The position numbers were made by a program, and so were the translations under genes. A model generated the notes under the pieces. It ran no database searches, was not told the origin of the DNA, and worked only from the letters and a program-made list of their open reading frames with translations. 64,000 nucleotides of DNA from Mesotaenium endlicherianum (taxonomy: Eukaryota; Streptophyta; Zygnematophyceae; Zygnematales; Mesotaeniaceae), in assembly GCA_009602735.1 (NCBI GenBank), contig WELA01013072.1:74299-138298 (forward strand). Reading direction: 5' to 3'. Shown in pieces: positions 1 through 10,912 of the stretch (the first letter of the stretch is position 1; every line of letters begins with the position of its first letter).

Positions 1-130
1 TGACTTGGCGCCTTTGACTTGTCCTCTTCACATGTGTGGCATCTGACTTGAAACTGTTGACTAGTTTGCTCCACATGTGTAAGACCTGACTTGACGCGCC
101 GAGACGTCGCTTTTTCTACCGGGGGGGTGA
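1..130 (+). other. GypA copy 0: 3' internal tail and polypurine tract
   Basis: This stretch is the reverse complement of 14437-14566, the region just upstream of the 3' LTR in the GypA element at 13934-20622. It ends in the purine run GGGGGGGTGA (121-130), the expected primer for plus-strand DNA synthesis, immediately before an LTR. The rest of this plus-strand element lies beyond the left edge. No reading frame is recognised here. Confidence 0.8.
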
Positions 131-617
131 TGTAGTGACTTGAGTTATCATATATTAGTTTGCATATATTTTAATGTTTTCAAATATATTTGCAGTAGTA
201 TTGTGTGGAGTCAAGTGTGAATAGGTACTCTAGTAACTTGGTTCATGTCCTTTGTACCTTCCAAGGCATTTTCAAAGGTAGAGGAAAGACCTAGAAGAAC
301 TCCATGTGGCAAAAGTCAAATGTGCCATTTTTAGGTCAAAAGGACATGTGTACATTATTCTAGAAAGAGGTGGCAAGTTTTGGGATGTGTTGGGTGCAAA
401 CACATCAACATACACTTTCCTAGAAATTACTAGCAAGTATATAAACAAGAGCTAGACATTCAAAAATCACTCTTGTACTTGCCAAAATCCAAAAACATAT
501 TAACTTTCAAGAAGCCATCTCTCTTTCAAGAAGCTACCACTTGTGTTCAAAGATCCTTGTCTTGAATAGATAAGGTATTATATTTCACTAAGTACTTCAT
601 CTATCTGTTTCACTACA
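131..617 (+). repeat. GypA LTR (3' LTR of the off-window copy)
   Basis: A 487-bp LTR bounded by TGTAGTG and CACTACA. It aligns along its whole length with the reverse complement of the LTRs at 13934-14436 and 20132-20622. It lies between a polypurine tract on the left and GypC integrase sequence on the right, so it marks the right end of a GypA insertion into GypC. The left partner duplication is outside the window, so the target-site duplication cannot be tested. Confidence 0.88.
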
Positions 618-2127
618 ATATTCCTCCAATAGTACTCCCGCTTCAACACGCTTGCCGTCCTCTCGCTTCCAAAATGTTCAGCATATGAGAAGTGATGATG
701 CTCCGCAAGTAGTAAGTTTCGTAGCTTCTTGACGTTAGGTACCACCACTCTCTTGGAGTCACCATCATACCATATGCCGTCCTTCTTTTGGATACTCGAG
801 TTGGACTCAGCCGCTCCACCATCTGCAAACTTTGAATCCTCGTCATAAACTCTGTGAAGCTTCTCCTTGAAGTCCATACTGTCTTTGATGACTGAGACAA
901 CTGCAAGGTCACACATGCTCGATTAAGCGTTTGCAGGGTTGATCTTCCCGGGTAAGTACTCAATCTTGTGGTCAACCTGTTGCAAAAACTTCATCCACCT
1001 TGCTTGTCTTGGTGTGAACATTGGCTGCGTCATAAACTTCTCCAAGCTCTTGTGGTCGGTCTTGATGAACACCTTCCGACCGTCTACATAACATTGCCAA
1101 GTCCTCAAAGCCTATATAATAGCCAACATTTCCCGCTCGTGTGCTGCATAAATTCGCTCAGCAGGACTCAAGTTCTTGCTCTCGTATGCCACAGGTTGCA
1201 TTCCTTTGCCCTGGTGTTAGAGAAGAATGGCCGTCACTGTGAAGTTTGATGCGTCCATGATAATCATGTAAGGAGACTCTGGACTTGCATGTGCCAATGC
1301 AGGTGCCTGTGTCAACAGCTCCTCAAACTTCTCAAAAGCTTGCCGCTCCTTGTCACTCCATAGCCATTTCTTCTACTTTCTTTACATGCCCGTGAGCGGT
1401 GCACACACCTTGGCAAATCCTACAATGAAACGTCGATATAACTCGCCATGCCGAGGAAACTCGTGAGTTGATGAATATGAGCGAGTACCGGCCAATCTCT
1501 GACTTCTTGCACCTTCTTCTGCTCCATCTTGACTCCTACAGCTCCCACTATGTGTTCCAAAAACTCGACTTCCTTGAGGCAGAAGTCGCACTTGCTCATC
1601 TTCCCATACAAATCTGATCTCTCAAGACCTCCAACACTTTCCTCACATGCTCCACATGCTCCTCCAAGGTCTTCAAATAGATGTCGTCCAAAAATACCAG
1701 CACAAACTGGTCCAAGTAGGGTCTGAAGATACTATTTCATGAGTGCCATGAACGTAGCAGGTGCATTAGTCAACCCAAAAGGCATGACAGCGCACTCAAA
1801 TAAGCCATAGAAAGTCCTAAAAGCAGTCTTTTGAACATCTCCTTTCGCTATCCGTTCCTGGTGATAGCCACTCTTCAAGTCGATCTTCGAGAAATACTTC
1901 GCTCTGATAAGCCTGTTATTCAACTCGTCCACTCGTGGAAGTGGGTACCTGTTCATGATAGTGATCTTGTTGAGTGCTCGGTAGTCGACACACATCCTCA
2001 TAGTCCTATCCTTCTTCTTCACAAATAAGACTGGCTTTGCAAATGGAGACTCGCTGGGTTGGATGAATCCCTTCTCCAACAACTCTGTCAGCTGCTTCTT
2101 CAACTCATCCAACTCCAAAAACGATTG
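618..2127 (-). pseudogene. GypC pol remnant: reverse transcriptase, RNase H, integrase N-terminus
   Basis: Read on the minus strand, 2118-1732 encodes a Ty3/gypsy reverse transcriptase with [26 protein letters not shown] and [12 protein letters not shown] motifs. 1611-1382 carries the thumb/connection region in two shifted frames. 1108-923 is the end of RNase H (DHKSLEKFMTQP, ARWMKFLQQ, YLPGKINPAN), and 916-618 is the linker and zinc-binding start of integrase (EHFGSERTAS, REYYW). The YxDD segment falls in a broken stretch and frames change several times, so it is a dead copy. It stops abruptly at the GypA LTR, which interrupts integrase. The rest of integrase is missing or lies left of the window. 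Confidence 0.85.
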
Positions 2128-3240
2128 TCAATAGGCGGGTCTTACTGGTGGCTTGCTCTCTAAATCCAACTCAATCTTGTACTCCACAGCTCTCTGTGGA
2201 GGTAATCTTGCAGGTAGCTCCTCACGAAAGACGCACTTAAACTCCTCCAACAGCGTCTTAATTTGGGCAGGCATCTTTGCAGGCTTCTTCTTCTCTTGAG
2301 CAGTTGGGCTCTGCTCCTTCTGAGCAAGGGTATCAGACACCACTACTTGCTCCTCTAGCGATGTGCGCTCTTCCAGGCTGTTAGGATTCACGCTTGCTTT
2401 ATCTGATGATTGGGCCAGGGCCACCGAAACAAGGTACATCTCCTTCACTTGATTTGCCCTGCATAGCTTCTTAATTTGTAAGCTCGACAGAAGACAGTTA
2501 CTTGTGGTCCTATCTACCTCCACTTGTTTTGCTGTCTTTATCTGACCATCACGCCCTTGGACTTTCACTTGTCCCATGCTCCAGTGCACTTGAAAATTGG
2601 CTATCTCCGTTCTAATATCACGTCGTGGTGACCTAGCTCTGCCTGCTCCATAACTTCCTTACTCCAGTGCCCCGCTACTTCCACGTAAATAGCTTCCGTA
2701 GGTGCACCACATTTGAGCCTCTGCCCATTCGCCAAAATTGCCTCCTTATATCCCACCGTCCTGGCATAGTCATGGTACAGCAGAAGCCCTGTGCTGACCT
2801 CTATGTACTTATCAAAACTTGAGGACGTCTCCCCTTCGTGCTGCAGTAGGTCCCTCCGTGACTCACTTTAGCTTCTCTTGGTGTACTTGATGACATTTTG
2901 AAAAAGGTCAAAGCCCTTGCCCATCATCGTGCAGCGGTAGGTTTTGATTCTCCTGAATTCCTTCTGAGCCTGGTGCTTCCGCCTCTCCTCAGCCAACCTT
3001 TGTTCCTCCGCGTTATTGGCTTTCTCTGCAGCTTATCTGTCTTGCTCCTCCTGTCTCAGCGTGGCGTGTTCTTCCTCCTCCTTCCTCTTCCGAGGCTGCC
3101 GCTGTAGTCGAAGTTGCTTTGATTCTCAAGAAAAGATGGAGGATGATTTGACGCTGCCATGGAACTCTTTGTACTCCGCCTGTGTCTCGTCCGCCCTTCA
3201 TTTCCTCTTGAGTTCTGACAATTGAGCCATCCTGCTCATT
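2128..3240 (-). pseudogene. GypC region upstream of RT: charged coiled-coil and degraded protease-like part
   Basis: Upstream of the RT, the minus strand begins with ATG at 3240-3238 and runs into a Lys/Glu/Arg/Gln-rich, probably coiled-coil segment (about 3230-2930). A domain containing YIEVSTGLLLYHDYARTVGY (about 2820-2760) follows. Next comes a stretch resembling the C-terminal half of a retropepsin (LANGQRLKC, then GHHDVILERR) and a linker (2589-2128). The YIE.. TG..Y.DYA..VGY segment closely resembles the GypB accessory frame at 44152-45793. Several stops and frameshifts are present. No zinc knuckle was found. Which part plays the gag role is inference. Confidence 0.55.
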
Positions 3241-3826
3241 CTTACCACAATGGAGTCAGTGTGTCATGATATCATGCATAGGATCGATTACCTTGACAGG
3301 TAAGAACGTAGTAGTGGATGTGAGAGCATGCAATATTTGGTGTAAGCAAAATTGAAAGTGTGAGTGTGCTTGAGAGAGACGTGAGGGTCAGCGTAGTTGA
3401 GAGTGGAGGATGGAGATGCAACGGCAATCGACAATTGGCTACTTTCCGAGATGTTTATCCCTCTCCCTCCAACTTAATGTTTTGAGGTGGGTAACCTGTT
3501 TCAACTGTTACTGGGCTGCCTTTCACAACTGTTACTCACTGTCAACTACTGTCACTTTTTGTCACTGACTGTCCCTTTATGTCAAGTTTGGTCACCTTTT
3601 CCCTCCAACTTGAATAAAGACAGGTCCTCCTGTCACCTTCCCATGTCAACTGAAATGACAGTTAAGGAGGTGTCCTAGCCTTCTGAAGGTAAAATTGTGT
3701 TAATGCCCTTTTGGCATTGGTCAAATGGTCCTTAAATTCCCAGGTGTCCCCACAGGCATCGTAACCCTTCCATTGGGCCAGATATTTCATAACAAATTTA
3801 AATGATTGACGGACAGAGCAAGCTTC
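3241..3826. other. Spacer with two purine-run motifs, no gene
   Basis: No convincing reading frame. On the minus strand there are two copies of a purine-rich motif AAGTTGGAGGG (near 3465-3480 and 3597-3610), the same motif that precedes GypB 3' LTRs at 43920 and 63818. A similar arrangement (integrase end, spacer, charged ORF) occurs at 45794-46130. It may hold a decayed LTR, but I could not define TG...CA ends. Confidence 0.35.
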
Positions 3827-4076
3827 TTAAATCACATCCACCTCATATTCCTCACGTTCCCCATCCCGAACAGCGAGGACCGGTCCCGGTTGAACACGTA
3901 ACCAACCTGTGACCAGTGTGTCACCTTTGATATATGGTTCCAGCAAAGAGACAATAAACACTGGGTGATCTTGTATTTCGCTGACATATTCAGTTTGTAA
4001 GCATTTTGACCCACACGGCGCACCACTGATTAGGGACCCACCCAAATCGGACCAAGCTTTTTCTTGACCATACCAA
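3827..4076 (-). pseudogene. gypsy integrase C-terminus remnant
   Basis: The minus strand encodes the end of a Ty3/gypsy integrase: KAWSDLGGSLISG, then LEPYIKGD, then VRDGEREEYEVDVI, the usual lead-in to a chromodomain-type tail. The same segment occurs in GypB at about 46130-46450. It is cut at 4076 by a CopA LTR, and the upstream part of this integrase is not found beyond the copia insertion. Non-functional. Confidence 0.65.
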
Positions 4077-4506
4077 CGTTGTAAATCCTCTTTATCCATG
4101 TCTTCTTCTTACCGCACTTTCTTTCAGCTGGTCACACAGACAGCTTCCTTTAGTCACACAGACAAGGCCACACACACTTGTAGCAGATCAAGCACTTAGC
4201 ATAGATCTTGCACACACACTTTCCTCGGAGTCTCTTCTTCTTTTTTACACTCAAGAGTTCACCATACACCTTCTTTAATAGCGCTTATATTCACTTGGCG
4301 GCTGCTCACCTACCTCACACTCATCGACACTTCAAAGCCAATGTCCTAGTACCCTACACTTCTACACAATCAACACAATGTCGACACATCGACAGTCCAC
4401 CCACTTTGACTATAATACAAGTCGACTTCATGCATCGACACACACACACATGGGAGCGCACCAAACTGACACAAGCAAATAGATTTAGGAGTGCCTATTT
4501 ACAACA
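4077..4506 (-). repeat. CopA copy 2, 3' LTR
   Basis: A 430-bp LTR in minus orientation, from CGTTGTAAATCC (first base mutated from T) to CTATTTACAACA. It matches the other CopA LTRs in the window. The purine-rich sequence on its right, read on the minus strand as GTTGAGAGGGAG, is the polypurine tract, so this is the 3' LTR of the minus-strand element that continues to 5730. No 5' LTR of this copy is present. Confidence 0.85.
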
Positions 4507-5730
4507 CTCCCTCTCAACTCCTACTCTATTTAACTACACAATCTCTCAAACCAAACATCTCTGCACACCGCTGGTGCTTAGCTCTTGGAATGGCCTTTGT
4601 CAAGGAATCAGCAACCATCTTATCAGTCCTCACAGACACAAATTGTACACTGCACACACTCTCCTACACTAGTGATACTGAATTTGAATGTGCTTGCTCC
4701 TGGCATGCTCTACTGGGTTCTTTCCCGGTGCAATACAGCTCTGACTATCACTCAAAATCACCGTGGGCCTCTTCTGCTTGTAGCCAAGGTCCTCCTATAA
4801 TCATCTCGACCATAGAGCCTTCTGACCCCCTTTAAAGCAGCCATGTACTTAGCCTCCATGGAGGAAAACGCCACCACCTTCTGCTTCTTACTCTTCCAGG
4901 TCACAACTCCCTTGGCAAGAAAGAAAGCATACCCTGTAGTAGACCTCCTTGAGTTCAGATCACCATCCCAATCAAAATCACTCCAACCCTCCCTAAGATA
5001 TCTCAAGATCCACTTCATCGCTTCCCAGTGAGCAGGACTCGGATTCTCTCTGAACTGACTCACTATTCCCACACCATTGGCAATATCAGGCCTCGTGCAA
5101 AATATCAAGTACATCTTGCTGCCAGTTACCTTTCTCATAGGCACCTGAGACATCATCTCATTCACTCTCACCATTGACACACATACTTGCACTAAGCCTG
5201 TGCTTAGGGTTAAGAGGCACAGTGACAAGCTTGCAAATCTGCATGTCAAACCTTTCCAGGATTGTCTGCAAGTAAGCTGGTTGTCCAAGCATGATCATCC
5301 TCTTGGCCCTGTTCCTCTTCACCTGTATGCCAAGCACAAACTCCACCTCTCCAAGATCCTTCATATCATATGTGCTACTCAGCACATCCTTTGTTTCGTC
5401 AATTTTCTCCATCTTCTTCCCAACCAACATCAAATCATCCACGTACAGTACCAGCATCACTCTTTCTTCTTTAACACCCTTCACATAGAGGCTGCTGTCT
5501 GCATTTGACCTCACAAATCCTTGCTTCAACATAAAAGAATCAACTTTTTGGTTCCACATCCTGGGACTCTGCTTCAAAACATATAAAAACTTCTTCAGCT
5601 TGCAAATCATCTTGGGGAACCTGGCATCTACAAATCCTTCACGCTGCTCCATGTACACCTTCTCTTCAAAGTCCCCATTCAGGAATGCAATCTTCACGTC
5701 CATCTCCATATCCTCCACAGCTGCAATTAG
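4507..5730 (-). pseudogene. CopA copy 2: truncated reverse transcriptase and RNase H
   Basis: 5718-5158 (minus) encodes Ty1/copia RT: DVKIAFLNGDFEEKVYM, QSPRMWNQKVDSF, LYVDDLMLVG (the catalytic YVDD is intact) and VEFVLGIQVKR. 5288-4758, in a shifted frame, carries the RT/RNase H join (CTRPDIANGVG, PAHWEAMKWILRYLR) and RNase H (TTGYAFFLAKG, SSMEAKYMAA). Gag, protease and integrase are missing because the copy is cut at 5730. The frameshift and truncation make it inactive. It is closely related to the CopA copies at 6841-33681 and 52963-57459. Confidence 0.88.
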
Positions 5731-5783
5731 TGGCTGATATAAAGACCTTTATTGATAAACGCCTATTGGTGAGTCGATTCATA
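5731..5783 (+). repeat. Fragment of a GypB LTR end
   Basis: About 53 bp matching the reverse complement of the start of the plus-strand-printed GypB LTR at 63079 (GCTGATATAAAG... to ...GTCGATTCAT). It lies at the scar between the truncated CopA copy 2 and GypB integrase sequence, so it is probably filler left by a deletion. Confidence 0.45.
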
Positions 5784-6840
5784 TCAGCACCTCTTGCAAA
5801 ACTCGGTTAGTTCTTTCAGTCTGCCCATCAATTTGAGTGTGGTCATGCTGTGTTGAGCAGCTGTTTGACTCCGATTGACCCCATTAAAGCTCTCCAAAAC
5901 TTAGAGGTAAATTTTGAGTCTTTGTCTATGATGAAATTGGAGGGCATCCCATGTTGGCATACTACATGGTTGTAGAACTGCCTCGCAGTTTTCGGTGCAG
6001 TAACTTTGACTGTGGCGGTGATGTACATGACCAATTTTGTGAGTTTATCCACTACTACCAAGATGAAATCATGCCCATTGGCAGGTCTTGGTAGTGTGAC
6101 CACCCAGTCCATGGATATTGTTTCCTAGCGTCCAGGTGGGATGGGTAGTCGTTGTAATAGCCCCCCGGGTAGGGTGTGTCTAGACTTATACTTTTGACAC
6201 TGATCTCAAGACTAAACATATTTCAAGACCTCCCGAGGTAATCTGTCCCAGTGATAATGTTTTGCGAGTTTGCCAACAGTCTTGGCCTGCCCCAAAATGC
6301 CCACCCAGTATATTGTCATGTGCGTTACTCAGTAAGAGTGACCTTATTTCCAAGTTATTTGGAATGACCAGGTTCAGCCTGCCTAAAGTGGTATCAATTG
6401 CCTAGATCCCTCCCTATACCCAAATGTAGTAGCAGGACACACACCATCAGTGAGGTAAGGTGTAAATATTGGGTCAGAAACGTAAGCTTCCCTAACTTCT
6501 CCAAGGAAGGACTTTTTCACCTCCATTGAAGTGAGTGCATAAAGGACTTTATCTACATCTTGCTGACTAAAGATCCTCTCTTGCAAGTCAGGGCTTCTTG
6601 AGAGTGCATCAGCAGGATTTAACTTCCCTGGTTTCTAGTCAATCTGGACTTGGAACTCCTTTAGCATCTGGCTCCAGCGGTTCTCCAACCTCGACAGCTT
6701 GGACTTCTTCTGAAAGTAAGTAAGAGCTAGATAATTTGTAATCAACTTAAAATTTGCTCCATGTAAGTATGCTCTCCACTGTTTGACAACATGAATGATA
6801 GCAAGCAGCTCTTTACCATGTACATAATAGTTTATTTCAA
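5784..6840 (-). pseudogene. GypB copy 1, segment c: integrase and RNase H
   Basis: The minus strand encodes part of a Ty3/gypsy integrase core at 6112-5843 (MDWVVTLPRPANGHD, VVDKLTK, QFYNHVVCQHGMP, DKDSKFTSKFW) and the RNase H to integrase linker at 6586-6383. 6840-6600 gives the RNase H end (HGKELLAIIHVVKQW, then PGKLNPADALSRS). It collinearly matches 46800-47850 of GypB copy 3. The right end joins 33682 once the CopA insertion is removed. The integrase end, 3' part and 3' LTR are lost at 5784. Several stops. Confidence 0.82.
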
Positions 6841-7318
6841 CGTTCTAAATAGGCAATCCTGACTCTATTTGCTTCATGTCGGTTTGGTGTGCTTGCATGT
6901 GTGTGAGTTGATGCAATGAGTAAACCTGTGAATAGTCAAAGTGGGTGAATTGTTGATATGATAACCACAAGGTTCTGTTGACGCGGTAACATGTCTAGGC
7001 TTGTTAAGGATAGAGTGTCATCCAAACTGTCGATGTGATAGTGTCAGGTGAGTAGTCGCCAAGTGAATATAGGCGATGTAGGAGACATTGTGTGGTGAAC
7101 TCTCAAGTGTAAGAGAAAAAGAGTCTCTGAAGAAAGCGTGTGTGCAAGATCTATGCTAAGTGCTTGATCTGCTATAGGTCTGTGTGGCCTTCTCTATGTG
7201 ACTAAAGGAAGCTGTCTGTGTGAGGAGCTAAGTCTGTATGACTTGAGGAGAGAAGAAGCTATCTGAGATGAGAGAAAGTGCGGTAAGAAGAAGAGATGGA
7301 TGGAGAGGATTTACAACA
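6841..7318 (+). repeat. CopA copy 1, 5' LTR
   Basis: A 478-bp LTR starting CGTTCTAAATAGGC (from TGTTGTAAATAGGC) and ending ATTTACAACA, followed directly by a Met-tRNA primer site. It aligns with 33212-33681, the partner LTR, with clearly more differences than the GypA pair, so this insertion is older. Confidence 0.88.
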
Positions 7319-7330
7319 TGGTATTGGAGC
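7319..7330 (+). other. CopA copy 1 primer binding site (initiator Met tRNA)
   Basis: TGGTATTGGAGC directly after the 5' LTR. Plant retroelements commonly use TGGTATCAGAGC, complementary to the 3' end of initiator-Met tRNA; this copy differs at two positions. Confidence 0.75.
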
Positions 7331-8463
7331 ATGCGATTCGAGGATGCCGCACTTTATTGCAAAAAGTATAGAGTACTTTGTGTGGTGAATGAAATGCATG
7401 GCGCCATTAGCACAGTACGAGTTGAAGGACGTTGTGCTTGAGGTAGATACGCTGCCTGAAGAGTTGGCAGCAGGAGCATCACCAGCAAATGTGATGACCA
7501 AAGGGAAGGAGCATGCAAAGTGGAAGAGAGAAGAGGCACATGCTTTCTCCCTTCTAATCAAAAGGTTGGGGACGGAGGCTGTGTTGAGAGTGTGAAGACT
7601 GACAACCAATAGAGAAGTGTGAGATGTATTGAAGACATTTCATCAGTTAGTCAGCACAGCCAGCAAGCAGATCTACAAGAGGCACTTCAATCATTTTGCA
7701 ATGGAAGATGGAGAAGGCATACAGGGGTACTTCTCCCACATGCTAAAGCCAAGTCAAAAAAATGCAAGCTAATGAACCTGAGGTAGCAGAGACAAACCAA
7801 GTGATCCAAGTGTTGATGGGACTGAGACCTGAGTTCAAAATGACAAAGGAGGTGCTGTTGAACATGGATGTGAATGCCATGACATTGAGAGTGGTGGAGA
7901 CCAGATTGCTGAACGGTGAGAAGGAGATGAAGATGGTGAAAGTGAAGAAGGCAACAATAGCAAATTTGGCTCTACAAATGGAGGAGATGAACTTGTGAAG
8001 AGTGAAGGTATCTCCTCCCGTGCCCATGAGGAGAATGCACATGCTGTCACTGTTGAGGAACCATACACATGGGCTAGAGAAGAGGATAAGAACAGGTGGC
8101 ATGTAGACTCAGGAACATCCACACACTGCACGTCTCAAAGAGATCTTGTGTATGACTTCAAGCTGTGTGAACCTGTTCCAATCAAAGTGGGAGATGGAAA
8201 CTTGCTGCAAGGGTGGCACAGGATAGGTAGTTGTGCATTCAAAGATTGGAAGGAAGCAATGAAAGTTCACAGTGGAGGAAATTTTGCACATTCCTGGTTT
8301 AGTGAAGAATTTTTTCTCTGTACCCAAGACCACTACATTGGGAAACAAGGTGGTGTTTGAAGGTTTTGCCTGCTCGGTTCTTACTGAAAAGGAAGAAATT
8401 TTCTTGAAAGCACATAAGGGAGTGGCCAAGGGAAGTCTTCTTTAGCTGAAGTGTGAAGTTGAG
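7331..8463 (+). pseudogene. CopA copy 1 gag and protease
   Basis: Fragments of copia gag: 7389-7595 (MAPLAQYELKDVV..., KWKREEAHAFSLL) and 7762-7998 (ETNQVIQVLMGLRPEF, LLNMDVNAMT). Copy 3 carries two CCHC zinc knuckles after the equivalent of MEEMNL, but here the sequence jumps straight to SEGISSRAHEENAHA, so the nucleic-acid-binding part is deleted. 8083-8360 gives the protease with WHVDSGTSTHC, including the catalytic DSG. Frameshifts and stops occur throughout. Confidence 0.85.
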
Positions 8464-9160
8464 GTGGTGTGTGGATTGCCAGCTGTGGAGGCCAAAGCAA
8501 TTGACTCAAAACGATTGGCCCAGCCCAAGTTGAAGAGAAGGGTTGGAGACATCGACCTGTGGCATCAGAGATCGGGACTTATTAGTGAGCAGAAGTTGAG
8601 AAAAGTGTCAGAGGACAAGCAGGGAGGACTACCAGACTTCAGTGAGCAGAATTTGGAGTTCTGCAGAGGGTGCCAGATGGGAAAGCAATCGATAGCAGCA
8701 TTTCCAAAAGGAGGAAAAGTGAAGAGGGCCACAAAGCCCTAGGAGTTGGTCCATTTGGACGTGTGAGGGCCCGCTAGCACAATAGCCAAGAAGACAGGGA
8801 ATAAAATGTACATCACCTTTATTGATGACTATTCCTGCAAGACAGAGGTGTACTTCTTGAAGCACAAGGACCACGCATTTGAGAAGTTCTTGGAGTACAA
8901 GGCAGGGGTGGAGAACCACATTGGCAGGAAGATCAAGACTCTAAAGACAAACAATGGAGGAGAGTATGTGAATGGGTCCTACTCAAAGTACCTGAAGGAG
9001 GAAGGGATCTGGAACCAACACACGATAGGCTACTCTCCTTAGCAACATGGGGTGGCAGAGAGGAAGAACAGGACGTTGATTGAGTCAGCAAGGGCTATGC
9101 TGTTTGCTCCAGACATGCACATGGGTCTGTGGGCTGAGGGTGTATAAACAGCATATGTCA
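8464..9160 (+). pseudogene. CopA copy 1 integrase (zinc domain and part of core)
   Basis: 8464-8742 encodes the gag-pre-integrase zinc region (DLWHQRSGLISEQKL, FCRGCQMGKQ). 8806-9042 gives the start of the integrase core (TFIDDYSCKTEVYF, LKTNNGGEYVN), then a stop and VAERKNRTLIESARAML. In-frame stops lie at about 8740 and 9040. Around 9150-9170 the frame leaves integrase and resumes inside RT. Compared with copy 3, roughly 1.2 kb covering the integrase C-terminus and RT N-terminus is deleted. Confidence 0.85.
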
Positions 9161-10103
9161 GTACGAGTCCTAAAATTTGGAACCAGAAGATTGACTCTTT
9201 CTTGTTAGAGCAAGGATTCATGAGGTCAAATGCGAACAGCAACCTCTATGTGACGGGTTTTGGAGAAGACAGAGTGATGCTAATACTGTATGTGAATGAT
9301 CCGCTGCTAGTTGGCCAGAAGATGGAGAAGATCCGAGAGGTGAAAAATGTGCTGAGCAGCACATATGATATGCAGGACCTTGGAGAGGTGGAGTTTGTGC
9401 TTGGCATACAGGTGAAGAGGGACAAGGCTAGGAGGGTCATCATACTTGGGCAACCAGCATCCCCGCAAACATTCCTGGAAATGTTTGATATGCAGACGTG
9501 CTAGCCTGTGAGTGTGCCTCTTGATCCTAAGCATAGGTTGAGTGGAAGCATGTGTGCCAAGGGTGAGAGAGAGTGGAAGATGATGTCTTAGGTGCCCATG
9601 AGCAAGGTAGCTAGCAGCATAATGTACTTGATGGTCTGCACAAGGCCTGACAATGCTATTGTTGTGGGAGTGGCGAATGTTCATGGAGAATCTAGGTCCT
9701 GCTCACTGGGAGGCAATGAACAGAGTCTTGAGATATCTGAAGGTTACCCCTGATATGTGGCTGCACTTAGGAGGTGCAGAGAGTGTGAGATTGAAGGGCT
9801 GCAATGACTCTGATTGGGAAGGTCATATAGACACACGGAGGTCTACGACAGGGTATGTCTTCTCTCTTGCTAAGGGCGTGGTGACTTGGAAGAGCAAGAG
9901 GCAGAATGTGGTGGCATTGTCCTTCATGGAGGCTGAGTGTATGGGTGCTTCACAGGCGGTCACAGAGGCTCTGTGGTTGAGATGATTATTAGAGGACCTT
10001 GGCTATGTGCAGAAGAGACCTACGGTGATCTTAAGTGATAGTCAGAGCTGCATTGCATCGGGTAAGAACCCCGTAGAGCATGTCAGGAGTAAGCACATTG
10101 ATA
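9161..10103 (+). pseudogene. CopA copy 1 reverse transcriptase (C-terminal part) and RNase H
   Basis: 9172-9504 encodes the RT palm (KIWNQKIDSFLLEQGF, LILYVNDPLLVG, VEFVLGIQVKRDK). The catalytic YVDD reads YVND here, one Asp changed to Asn, and a stop follows at about 9502. 9653-9985 gives the RT end and RNase H (GPAHWEAMNRVLRYL, DSDWEGHIDTRRSTTGY, SFMEAECMGASQAV). The frame stops at 10103, where hAT2 begins, and continues at 33029. Confidence 0.85.
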
Positions 10104-10540
10104 GAGGGTTATGCCGTACGCTTCTACGCCTTGTTTCACAAATACGGTAGTTCGCTTAGATTGGTGCTCAATAAAATGGACTAGTTTCCATAATATGCCT
10201 AGTACGCTAACTCTTATTGATTAAATTGATACAAACATTGATCTAATCTTGAAATAAATTAATGCCCTATAACCTCAACATTGCACCTTCATTGCCACCT
10301 AAAGTAAAAATACATTGCGCCAATCTTTCATAACTCTATCTTACAAGCGTGACAAACCGGGTTCAATCAAAATGCTGAAGTCCATGAGCTAATAGCCCCG
10401 CAACAAGTGAATTACCAACTTGTAAGAATGCCTTGAGACCTCTCATAAGCCTCTTTTTGCCTACATAAACAAACACATGCGGTCCGCATCAAGTTCACAT
10501 CATCAATTAAAAGGTACACAAGAGCTACAAAGCCCGAGAG
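10104..10540. other. hAT2 left end and subterminal sequence
   Basis: Inverted terminal repeat at 10104-10125, then AT-rich sequence with scattered CGCTTAG/GTACGC-type motifs like those inside the other hAT ends. No gene is seen. Confidence 0.6.
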
Positions 10541-10728
10541 CACATACAAAGAGGGAGAGAGAAAGAGGAAACAGATGTCGAGAGAAGAGAGGAAGAGTAA
10601 GAGTGGGAAAGAGGGGAGAGCGGGAGAGAAGTAAGGACAAGGAGAGAGTGTGTGACAAGCATGTTGCTATTGCAGCCCCAGAGACCCTTTGACATATGGC
10701 AGCAGCTGACAGTGCGCACACATGAGAG

Positions 10729-10744
10729 AGACAGAGAGAGAGAT

Positions 10745-10820
<76 letters not shown>

Positions 10821-10859
10821 NNNNNNNNNNNNNNNNNNNNNNNNNNNNNNNNNNNNNNN

Positions 10860-10910
<51 letters not shown>
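10729..10910 (+). repeat. (GA)n microsatellite with a 39-base assembly gap
   Basis: Nearly pure GA dinucleotides on both sides of 39 N bases (10821-10859). The true array length is unknown. Purine-rich imperfect GA sequence extends on both sides (about 10540-11010). Long frames made of alternating Arg/Glu or Ser/Leu here are artefacts of the repeat. Confidence 0.95.

Positions 10911-10912
<2 letters not shown>

Noticed and set aside
4208-4672. 154-codon plus-strand frame
   Set aside because: It lies antisense across a CopA LTR and the end of RNase H; the same frame occurs in other CopA LTR copies, so it is a shadow.
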